NCBI GenBank assembly: GCA_001970855.1
Contig: LSSN01002216.1
Coordinates: 1-19,640 of the forward strand
Source of the DNA: Smittium culicis
Taxonomy: Eukaryota; Kickxellomycota; Harpellomycetes; Harpellales; Legeriomycetaceae
DNA length: 19,640 bases
Direction: 5' to 3'
Each line of letters begins with the position of its first letter. Within the stretch, counting starts at the first letter, position 1. A program made the position numbers and the translations under genes. Positions 1-8,750 of this stretch are shown one piece after another. The notes under the pieces were generated by a model. It did no database searches. It had not been told where the DNA came from and saw only the letters and a program-made list of their open reading frames with translations.

Positions 1-282
1 TAAATCGGCGGATGATTCGGCCAATAGCACGGCATCGTCAGCAAACAGTAGTCCTGGTATGCGTGAGGTGAGCCCAGGCACACACACACCTCGTACGCCC
101 TCGAATATATCGTTGATGTAAAAATTATACAGTATCAGCGAAGCAGGGTACCCTTGCCACACTCCACAAAGGTATTTGGTGAGGTTTGAAACTTCATTTC
201 CAACTATAACTGCGATTTTCGGAGCATCATACACACCCTTGATCATATTGAGAAGTTTTCGCTCAGTGAAAACTAATTGAAT
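1..282 (-). mobile_element. Partial reverse transcriptase of a non-LTR (LINE-like) retrotransposon
   Basis: On the minus strand an open frame of 94 codons enters at an in-frame stop (283-285) and runs off the left edge of the window. It contains the reverse transcriptase active-site box F-A-D-D (encoded by 34-45) followed by AVLLAES. Before it lies a stretch like the family signature GVRQGCPxSPLLFNIFINDI, here reading GVWQGYPASLILYNFYINDI. This order of motifs is typical of LINE-type polymerases. The usual Arg and Cys of the GVRQGCP block are Trp and Tyr here, and no start codon or upstream domain is visible, so this is probably a decaying fragment. The base composition is clearly GC-richer than the flanking DNA. 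The family assignment is well supported; the clade and activity are not. Confidence 0.85.
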
Positions 283-3142
283 TTACAGTAGGGCCATATG
301 AGTGACATATCAATTTTAGGTTACATCAGAATTACGCGAATTATTTATACGCAGTTATTAATTTATGTGATATTTTAGTGAGATAATTTCAATTATTGCC
401 AAGGTATAAGAATAATGCAATTATATTCCAAGGGAAATAAATAATATAGTTGGAAAAGTGTATTTTATCAATAAAAAATAACTTTTATCTAAGTTTTGAC
501 AAAAAATGAAAGCAAAGAAAAAAAGAAATTATAAAGTATTTTTTTTGATTTTGTGGAGATTGAGATTATATTAATTATGATATTTTTGAAATTATAAAAT
601 TTTAAATTACGTTTTTTCTGTGATTAATTATTCTCTGTAAAAAATAATTAAAACAATTAAATTTATTTTAATATATTTCAAGGTATTATATCATTAATCA
701 AAAAATTAGATTATAGAAAACGAAAAAAAATAAAAAAATTTTTTTGGGGGGAGGGGGAGAGAGTATTACTAATTTTTTTTCACAATTTTTATGGATGATT
801 ATCACCTTTTAAAATTCAAAAGATTTTACATTTTGATTTTTTTTTCAATAACTATAGCCGAACTTCTTAATCATTTTATTTATTTGTTGCCATAAAATTT
901 ACGGTGCACTATCAATAATGTAAAAATTTAGCGCACTTAATTCATATATTTCAACTTGGTTACTTAAAAATCTCCCATATCCAGGTAATTTATAGTATAT
1001 ATGATTTATGCGAATATTAGTCTAAAATTTAAAAATTATGTTATAAAAATCAGATAAACAAACATCCTTATTTTGTGCGATTTGGGTTTAAGAAGTATCC
1101 AAATATAAGCTAAAATATCGAACTTATATACATATATGGTTTTGTACTTGAGACTATTGATTTTTTTCAATTCATAATTTTTTAATCACCTGTATTTGTT
1201 CAGACAGAATCGTTTTTTATTAAAATATTGTATTTTAAATTAGACCCGAAAATTATAGACGAATAAAAACGATATAGACTTGGTAAGATCCAATAAATAG
1301 TATAATTTGACAATATATATGCACTGAATAAGGTGGATGAATTGAAAGTGAGGGATTACTGCGACGGATATATTCGATATATTTGCTATTCGAATCTATA
1401 TTTAAAACATTTTTTGATGAAAAAAGCACATTTTAAACCTACACTTTTATTTATATATATTCAATATTTTTACATATCTTACCTTATACGGAATAAATGT
1501 GCGCTTTAATTTTAGGTTAATATTCTATCAAAGTAATTTTATATAAAGGGCATTTAAATACTAGATTTTTTAAATTTGTTTTTCGTTATAATGCAAGAAT
1601 ACAATCAACTTTTATTATTTTATTACATAGATTTTGACGTTTTTATGAATAAAATTGGTTACTTCTAAGATTAATGTATTAGGATAATTTCGTGTTTACA
1701 GATGTGTGACTGTCGTGTATGATTCAACGTATATAATTTATTCAAAAAATACAAATACATAAAATGACACTTGGAATTTTTTTTTAGCACTAAAGATGTG
1801 CTTAATTTCCAGATGTACTTACAGGGAATACTTTAGAGATATATTCGATATTGGTATATTTAACTAAACCCATTCATAAAATGAATGGAGGGGGGGAATT
1901 TTGATGGGTGTTTTTTTAATGTTTAGGAATCTCATTCTTCTAAAGATGGTGATGAGGTGTCATTTATTTTATTGAAGTTTTTTTTCAATAGAGGCAATAC
2001 TTGGAATTGATTTCAGCCATTTTCTTGGAATTTAAAATAAAGATCCCCACTATTTTTTTTTTTGAAATATATCATGATGTATGCATACAGATATAAGAAT
2101 GACCAGGAAATTTTTTCTATATTAAATATTAACTATTTAGATTTTTTTTAGATGTAAAATATTTTTATTTATTAAACTATCGCTTAATATGGTATGTTTT
2201 TTTATAGTGCCTTATTTTGAATGTTTATTAGTATGGTACTTGACAAAATTTTTTTTACGATTTTGGTCATACGCAGGCGACTTGATGGATGGTATATTAT
2301 TTTTTGAAATAGGGAAATCACACGCACATACTTCAGTTACTAAAACAAGTAATTCAGATTGTGCATTTAAAAACAGAGAGTATGATTTTCTTAATAGGAT
2401 AGATGTGATCCGTTAGAGAGAAAAGGATGCAATATATATTCTGTTAAGGGCTACAAAGACCAAAAATTCAAATAATGAAGTAAAAAATAACGCCATAAAT
2501 GAAATTAGCACGTCATTTGGTCTAATTTTTAGATTTTATTTAAAAATAGATCTCGTGTATAAGTATAGATTATTATTAATTCCGAATATAAATAGAAAGG
2601 AACGGAGACGGATCTCTACTTTTTTCTTTTTTTTCCATCGATGATAAAAAAGAGTTTTATTGTAGGTGATGTAATTTAATTTTATCGTGCAATTGACGAA
2701 AAAAAATAAAAATAGATTTGAGATTGGAAATACCTTCTAATGAGATGCTTTTTTTATGTCAAAGGCATTACAAAGAGATATTTATAAATCGTCAGTTAAG
2801 CTAAAGTATAACGAATCTCCATCTGCTAAATAAAAATATTATCAAAATATCGCCAATTTTTATTTTTTGGGTATTTGATAATTCCATCTTATGCCCTAGA
2901 ATATTGGCAATTACTGTAAAAGGGAATTCAAAACGGAATGCAATCATTTACTTGACACGTTTTTTTTTAAGTAATGAATCACGCTTTAATCAATAAAGTG
3001 TGATATAAAAAGACAGGCTTTAAATCAATAAAATAATTTCTGCTAGAAATTAGTCAAACTTGCAAACAATAGAGCTTTGCGCTTGCGGAAAAAAAAAAAT
3101 AACAAAGATCTTGAATTAATCACTTAAAAGTCACAAGTTATT
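283..3142. other. AT-rich intergenic stretch, no gene recognised
   Basis: About 2.9 kb of very AT-rich DNA with many A and T homopolymers. I see no coding region I can support. Minor structures are a G-rich purine tract at 746-763 and an 8-bp perfect hairpin at 1870-1888 next to a run of seven G. The open frame at 2189-2416 has no recognisable content and looks accidental. Confidence 0.6.
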
Positions 3143-3382
3143 TAATCCTTTTCCGTTAATCACTATTAAAAAAAACCAAATTTATGATTCGTTTATGATT
3201 TAAAAACATATTTATTATTTGTTGATATATTACAATATACCAATGTTTCATAAAGCCTCGAAATCAAAATGTTTTAATTGAACACAGTTGTCTCTATTTG
3301 GTAGATCAGAAAGAGTCTACCACGCGTGATAGAGGTAATAGCATAGAGTTGAATCATGCTTTTTTTCTTTCATTATTTACAG
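3143..3382 (+). pseudogene. Decayed copy of a small duplicated ORF (partner at 18687-18912)
   Basis: This segment aligns to 18687-18912 on the same strand. Both copies share the exact block AAACCAAATTTATGATTCG around a candidate ATG (3184 here, 18728 there). From that ATG to the TTG at 3298 there are exactly 38 codons in both copies, with no indel. The translated frames share FIIC, LIE and YLVDQK followed by ST and R residues. This copy carries TGA stops at codons 5 and 14, where the partner has CTA and TGC, so it cannot make the same protein from this ATG. Several third-position differences are silent. Both copies end at a TTTACAG that looks like a splice acceptor. The family is not recognised; it may be a transposon remnant or a small host gene duplicate. 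Confidence 0.55.
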
Positions 3383-3962
3383 GGGTATTTTTTATATAAG
3401 GGTGATTATTTGCATGGCCATATCTGTTTTTTTTTTTTTTTAAATCTCGGAATTTTATTGGTACGATAACAATCAAAGAAAATATGCGATAAAATAAACT
3501 AAGAAATAGTCAAGTTGATGCAATGCATAAAAAAACTAATATTCTAATACTAATAAATTCCATTGCCGGTCTACCAGCTGCGTACCTAAAGGGAAATGGG
3601 ATCAATTTACCAACCGAAAGATCCACCCAGGCATTGCTTCAGGTAGGCTGGATGACTGAAGTTTCAAGCAGTCATAGGATTAAGCTCGTTCCAACAAAAT
3701 TGAATTTGTTCAGATCATTGAGCTCCTAGTCAGAGCCTACATCTAACAGGATTAATAAAAAAATAGGCTCCTACCCAAACGTGTGAATGATCGACCTGTC
3801 TCTGCTACAATAAGCTGCTAAACAGCTGAGTTCCGTAATGCTGTCGAACGCTGGACTTGTGCACATATAATGTCTCAGACTGTGCTAAACAAATCGGTTC
3901 CTCCTGTTTCTAGATGGTCCTCCTCTGGAATCGCTGTCCTCCGAATCGCTGGGCGTCGCCTT

Positions 3963-3986
3963 CACTATCCCCGACCAAGGATAGTG
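3963..3986. repeat. Perfect 8-bp stem-loop
   Basis: CACTATCC (3963-3970), an 8-nt spacer, then its exact reverse complement GGATAGTG (3979-3986). It lies 23 bp before a second, longer perfect stem-loop inside the GC-richer island. Confidence 0.7.
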
Positions 3987-4009
3987 CAACGCTGTGTGAA
4001 ATTTTAGTA

Positions 4010-4033
4010 TAGTGTACTTAGAAAAGTACACTA
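4010..4033. repeat. Perfect 10-bp stem-loop
   Basis: TAGTGTACTT (4010-4019), a 4-nt AGAA loop, then its exact reverse complement AAGTACACTA (4024-4033). The tight loop would allow a hairpin in RNA or extruded DNA. It closely follows the 3963-3986 stem-loop. Confidence 0.75.
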
Positions 4034-4115
4034 CTTAAGCTCCTAAACCACGGCAAGGTATTTCGCTCTTAGGAGGCCATATCTGCTCCTACTAAAATTC
4101 TCCTGGATAAAATTC

Positions 4116-6780
4116 ATAGTTTTATTTTTCAATCCTATTAGAATTAGAATCGGATGAATTGACTGATATAACCAATAGATTTATCTAATTCTCTCAAGCA
4201 AATAGGATTTTAAAGAAAATGAGCCTCGCTTCTCCCGAGAATATCTGAGATAATTGAGCGTATCATATATTTCGTGACAAAATTTAATGTAGAAAAGGAG
4301 TGGTCTCTAATAGGGTATTCTAAATTATTATTAATAAAGGGAAATTCAGTCTCATAATAAAAATATGGATATAATATTCCTTAATGATCTGCAGCGCATT
4401 TAAATTTATAATAAGTATAATTTATAATTAGAATTAATTTAAAAAAAAAAGCGCAAATCATTCTGCGTCTTAAAGGTAATGCTTTTAACAAATCTCAAGC
4501 GTTTTCAGAAATATTTATTTTTTCCAAAATCAGAAAAAAAAGTATTTAAAGATCTACCAATATATTCACTCAGTGTAATATTTAAAAGTATAACTTGCTT
4601 TTATTTAAAAAATAAATTATGCAATAAAATTACAATGTTTCTTCAGTTTCGGAAGAAAAAATCAAATCAATCCATTATAAATTTATGTCGATCCATCTAA
4701 AAACTATTTTACATTATAGATTAGTGGCTGTGAAGTGCTCTTTATTGTTTGTATGATAAAAAGTTTTTCCGGGAAACATTTCGAAATATATATTTGTGTT
4801 TTTAGACTATAAAATGGGTTGATTTAAAGCTTTTTTATGCTGTGTATTAAAAAAATCATACGTCATTCGAAAATCAAAGGCCCCACATTCTCTGAAAAGT
4901 AATTAAAGCTGAGCTTTTCTAAACGTGGTAACAGTTGTTTTTTTTGTACAGTCAATACTAAATAAGCAATTGATCTGGTTTTATTTTTCCAGCCAATAAT
5001 AAGCTAGAATTTTTGGTTTTGATTTTGATTTAGCTTTATTTAATTTTTTTCTATCGTTTAATTCGAAAATAGTAGGAGATGATGTATGTACCAGTATAGC
5101 ACAATTTTTAAACTATACTATGGAGGTGTGTTTCAAAACCATTGGTAATTACTTTTTGAGCGTAAAATAAATATAAGGGGTCGATAGTCATAAATATGCA
5201 AATATATATATTAATTTTTAAATTTTTTTTTTGTTTTTGATATAAATGGTTAAATTGAGTGTCACTGGTATCATCAGTTGTATTTGGCAATAAATAAAAG
5301 AAAGCGCAATTTATCAATATTGTATTTTTTACCTATAAACAATAATAGATAGGCTTTTAATTCAGTAAAATCTACATATTTATGGGATACCCTTGATTTA
5401 TCTTATTTTTATTATTTATTTCAGATAAAGAGACGAATTTAAGTATTTCAATAGAGCAGGCTGTGTTTTTGCATAACAAAACACACATTTTTGACAGCCA
5501 AAGATTTACTTTCTAGTTAAATTGATGACTTTGCATTCATAAATATTTGATGGTTACACGATTTTTTTTTTAGAATAGCGAGTAATCTTTACTTGTTCAT
5601 AAAAAAAATGAGCATCTTAATTTTCCATTTCTGCCAATATAAGTTATGACAATCATCACTTACAAAAAGGGGGACATTTCCGACAGTTAATTAGAACAAG
5701 ACGGGAATGCTTTCTTTTTATAAATTCTAGTAGTCTTATACATCTACAAATCAACACGTTCTTTAAAAAAGTCGTTGAATATATAGCCCCAAAATAAGCT
5801 AAAATGTGTAACACGATAGTCGTATTCCATCTTATAATGAGTGATAGGCTAATCATTTAACCCAGTCATATCTATAATCAGATATATTCAGATCTTTAAT
5901 ATTCATTTTTTGCGCCCGTTTTAGAAGGTTGATCTATCATTTATTTTTTGATCGCCAATTCAAGCTTTGGTTTCTTGTCAAAAAAAAAAAAAATAGAAAA
6001 GATTAGATGAATAAAATAAATCAACGTTCAATAGTTGTTTTAGTGAAAAGCAATAGTGAATAAATTGCTTAGTAAAAATAAAATATTAGTGATCAGATAG
6101 CTTAGTAAAAATATAGTCATGTCAGCTCAAAACCGTGCTTTATTTTTTTGAGGCAAGGAGGCCAATAAAATCATCGAGTATTACAAATATCTACAAATAA
6201 ATAGTTTACTTGACTTCTATTGGCGACTCGTCTTATTTGCATGTTTAGATTCTTGTAAATCAAAAAGCATTTAATAACTTAAAAAATAATACTCGATACC
6301 TAAAAAAAAGGAAATAGTGCATGCACACATTTCAAAACGGGTCATTTGTTTTCGTATTTTTTTCTTTTCAATTTTTGGCGGGATTAATTATTGAGTGAAT
6401 TAATCTTTTTATGGGAAGAGTATAATTATATTTGCGTCTGCGTTTATAATACATAAATAGTATTTGAATGGATCGATACTTTCTTATACAGAAATAAATT
6501 AGTAGAATATATGGTTATTAATTATTACACAGAGTAAATGGTCATTAGTATTTTCACAGAATGTATGCTCAATAAGCGTCAAACCATAAAAACCAAAAAA
6601 AAATAATGCATGGAATTATAATTAGTCTGAATTTATTTTTATGCCTTAAAAGCACATACTAAATCTGCCAAAAAAGGACAAATTCTTCTCATCTTTTTTT
6701 TTTTTCGTGTCAATTAACCAAGCTATTTTTTTATATTATTTTATCAGATTTTGTCATAAATAAAATAAGCTAAAAGCTCA
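4116..6780. other. AT-rich intergenic stretch, no gene recognised
   Basis: About 2.7 kb of AT-rich DNA. Short open frames at 4479-4700 (plus), 5108-5317 (minus) and 5656-5856 (minus) have Ile/Lys/Leu/Phe-rich products matching nothing I recognise, and I do not support them as genes. A 14-bp direct repeat GCTTAGTAAAAATA occurs at 6067 and 6100. Confidence 0.55.
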
Positions 6781-6820
6781 CCCCCTTAACTTCACCCAAC
6801 TCTTCCTTCAATTCATTTTG

Positions 6821-6830
6821 TATATAAAAG
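6821..6830 (+). promoter_or_regulatory. TATA box of the small cysteine-containing ORF
   Basis: TATATAAAAG lies 130 bp before the ATG at 6960, within a pyrimidine-rich, A-poor segment that stands out from the surrounding A-runs. No ATG occurs between this box and 6960, so a transcript starting 30-40 bp downstream of the box would have 6960 as its first AUG, with a leader of roughly 100 nt. Confidence 0.55.
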
Positions 6831-6959
6831 CCATCCTAATTTCTAATCTCGTCATCATCGCCAAACAAATTTCGTTTTTTAGTTTTCTCTTCCGAAAATT
6901 TTATTTTTACAATAATCTAATTTGTACTCTTTAATATCATTATCTTTCTACAAATAAAT

Positions 6960-7112
6960 ATGTTCTCATCTCAAAAAAGTTTGGAGCCATATAACGATCT
7001 AGTTAACCGCTGCTCGGTATGGACAGTTGTAAACAACGACGGAACTGTTATAGAAGAATGGAGCGACTGCTGCAACTCAAGGTGTCAGACCTCAAGATTT
7101 TACACCCAATAA
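6960..7112 (+). CDS. Hypothetical 50-residue cysteine-containing small protein
   Basis: A single-exon ORF of 50 codons plus TAA. It is the first ATG after a good TATA box at 6821-6830, and its leader is pyrimidine-rich. The product has four cysteines (residues 18, 37, 38 and 42), in the local patterns NRCSVW and SDCCNSRC, two tryptophans, and no obvious signal peptide or membrane segment. It uses many C-ending codons (AAC, GAC, TGC, CGC, TAC), unlike the AT-rich surroundings and like a well-expressed gene. The Cys-Cys-x3-Cys cluster could bind metal or form disulfides, but I do not recognise a family and assign no function. Promoter, first-AUG position and codon use favour a real gene; the short length keeps this moderate. 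Confidence 0.5.
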   Translation: MFSSQKSLEPYNDLVNRCSVWTVVNNDGTVIEEWSDCCNSRCQTSRFYTQ

Positions 7113-7535
7113 TTACCTCGCACATTTTTTTTTTTTACTAAATTCAAAAACATCACACTTATATCAAGTATTCACTATGTCTTCATCCACTTTCACTTTT
7201 GTCGTTTATCTTGTTACTTAATACAAGCCATCTCCTCAACACCATCAACTAAAATACCTGTACTTCTTGTCCATATAATTTAAAAGGAACATTGTTTAGG
7301 GAAAATTCTTTTTTTTCTTTTATCCAATCCTTATAAACTCGCTCTACTTAATCTAACCTCATCTCAGTATAACTAATCCTTTGGCTACAAATTTATTTTA
7401 TATAATTAAATTTTACAATTAATTATAAATACTCTTCTGATTTGTACAAAGAATAAAAATATCTTTAAACTTTTTTTTTTTCATAAGTGATTATTAAAAA
7501 TAATTTAAAAGTATGTGAAAAGTTAATAAAAAATA
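7113..7535. other. 3' flank of the small ORF, nothing recognised
   Basis: C- and T-rich on the plus strand up to about 7380, then AT-rich. It is probably the 3' untranslated region and flank of the small ORF ending at 7112. A 14-codon ATG frame at about 7177 is too short to call. Confidence 0.4.
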
Positions 7536-7796
7536 TTAAATAATAGTTTTCCAACCGATCCCCCTCCGCCGCTCTAGCAGCTCCACATCCACTGAGCGTT
7601 GGTTAAAGGATAGCTTTAAGCTTTTCATATTTTTTCGATGAGGAATAAAATAGATTTTAACTTTTTGAATTGAAGCACTTGTATCCAATATGTCAGGTAG
7701 TTTTTGTAGATTTATTTCAAATAAATTAAATACATTTAGATTGCTTTTAAACTCTGGTAAGATCATATAAAACTCATTCTCCGATAAAAAAATCAA
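7536..7796 (-). CDS. Leucine-rich open frame, possible exon or gene remnant
   Basis: A minus-strand open frame of 86 codons ending in TAA at 7536. The product is rich in Leu, Phe, Ile and Asn with a loose leucine-rich spacing (FNLFEINLQKLPDIL, then MKSLKLSFNQ). Its 3' part (about 7550-7640) is GC-richer than the surroundings, as real exons here are. The frame has no ATG at its beginning: the first codon is TTG, and the first internal Met is residue 11. As a eukaryotic gene it would need an upstream exon; an AG directly precedes the frame (minus strand ...TGTAAAG) and could be an acceptor. No family recognised. It could be a fragment of a leucine-rich-repeat gene or chance. Confidence 0.25.
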   Translation of the reverse strand: MIFLSENEFYMILPEFKSNLNVFNLFEINLQKLPDILDTSASIQKVKIYFIPHRKNMKSLKLSFNQRSVDVELLERRRGIGWKTII

Positions 7797-7799
7797 ACT

Positions 7800-8750
7800 T
7801 TACATATTTTTTAAATAATATAATCTGTGTGTGTGTGAGTATCTAAATCTTATAAAATTATTCATATAGACCATAATTATAATTCCTTTACACATTCATT
7901 ATTCTAATATCAATTATTGAATCAACTTTTCGTATAAGTGCTATTTTTTTTTTAAAAAAAAAAATAATCATTTTACAAAAAAGTCATTTTTTTAAATAAA
8001 AAAATCATATTAAAATTAAAGTTTTAAAACTGTGTATCGAGATCGAATTTTTAAGCGAGCGCCCCAAGCGTAAAATTCTGAATTACCTTTTTTTTAAATA
8101 TACAAGCTTAAAAAAAAATAAAAAAGTTTATCCTTTTATTATGCATTTAAATAAAAAAAGCGTGATTATTACATAATTTCATACCCACGCCCCTTAAATC
8201 ACAAAAATTTTCATTACCAAGTTTCAAAATAAACAATATTTAGGGAGTACATTCTAAAATTAAATAAAAATCACTATTAATGTACAAAATATCTTTAGCT
8301 CGGTATAATTTATGTACATTATATCTATAGAGTTGATTTGTGTATATCGAATTCAAATAAATAATAGCACCCAAACAGTATTACTTTGGTCACATTTATC
8401 ATACATAAACAGCATATTTATTGTAGATATTCTTAAAAAGGTTAAATAAATGCTTTTTTTTGTCACAAGCATCATTGTATCAAGCAATTTTTTTACAGAG
8501 TTTCTCAAAATCTATATATTTCCAAAAAAAATGTATAAATGTTAAGCTAAAATCTGCAATTTATTTATACAATATATACTAGATATTTCTTTCTTTCTTT
8601 CTTTCTTTCTACTAAAGCTCTATCTATTTATTTTATGTAACAATTTCAGTTTATACCACTACTTTTCGATTTAGATTTTTTTTTAAAGTGTTATATGTAA
8701 TTAAGGTTTGAAATACATTAGTACCAAGTCAAAAATATTTTATTAAAATA
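7800..8750. other. Upstream flank of the first acyl-CoA synthetase gene
   Basis: AT-rich with long A and T runs; no gene recognised. A GT dinucleotide run lies near 7827-7836 and a TTTC tetranucleotide run at 8586-8609. The promoter of the synthetase at 8751 must lie here, but I cannot point to a convincing TATA box. Confidence 0.45.
8586..8609 (+). repeat. (TTTC)6 microsatellite
   Basis: Six uninterrupted TTTC units, a pure pyrimidine strand, 142 bp before the ATG of the first acyl-CoA synthetase. Its position could put it in the promoter or leader; likely variable in length between isolates. Confidence 0.9.

Larger units (their letters stand above)
3561..4115. repeat. GC-richer island with paired stem-loops, probably a relic element
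   Basis: A block visibly richer in G and C than the DNA on both sides. It carries two perfect stem-loops (3963-3986 and 4010-4033) and four copies of the heptamer GCTCCTA at 3722, 3767, 4039 and 4085, in two pairs spaced 45 and 46 bp. An inverted pair GAGCCTA/TAGGCTC lies at 3734 and 3764. GAATCGCTG occurs twice near 3930-3955. AAATTC occurs at both apparent edges (3555-3560 and 4110-4115) and could be a target duplication, but in AT-rich DNA this is weak. No complete gene is seen. Open frames exist on both strands: 3822-4004 plus, and 3885-4034 minus, the latter with a Ser/Asp/Glu-rich then Arg-rich end. A solo LTR, a transposon relic or a structured RNA are all possible. Confidence 0.4.

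Noticed and set aside
746..763. G-rich purine tract as a quadruplex candidate
   Set aside because: Only two runs of five or more G; not enough for a G-quadruplex.
2189..2416. 75-codon open frame
   Set aside because: No recognisable motif, AT-driven residue composition, no supporting promoter; likely chance.
4549..4575. Possible third copy of the YLVDQK repeat on the minus strand (ATATATTGGTAGATC)
   Set aside because: The match is about 15 bases with a deletion, out of frame, with no extension on either side; plausible by chance.
4479..4700. 73-codon Lys/Leu/Phe-rich open frame
   Set aside because: Composition is what AT-rich DNA produces at random; no motif.
5656..5856. 66-codon minus-strand frame with several cysteines near its end
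   Set aside because: Has an ATG but no family similarity I can see and no promoter; kept out for lack of support.
6067..6113. 14-bp direct repeat GCTTAGTAAAAATA
   Set aside because: Two copies only, A-rich, no structure around them; probably a small local duplication or chance.
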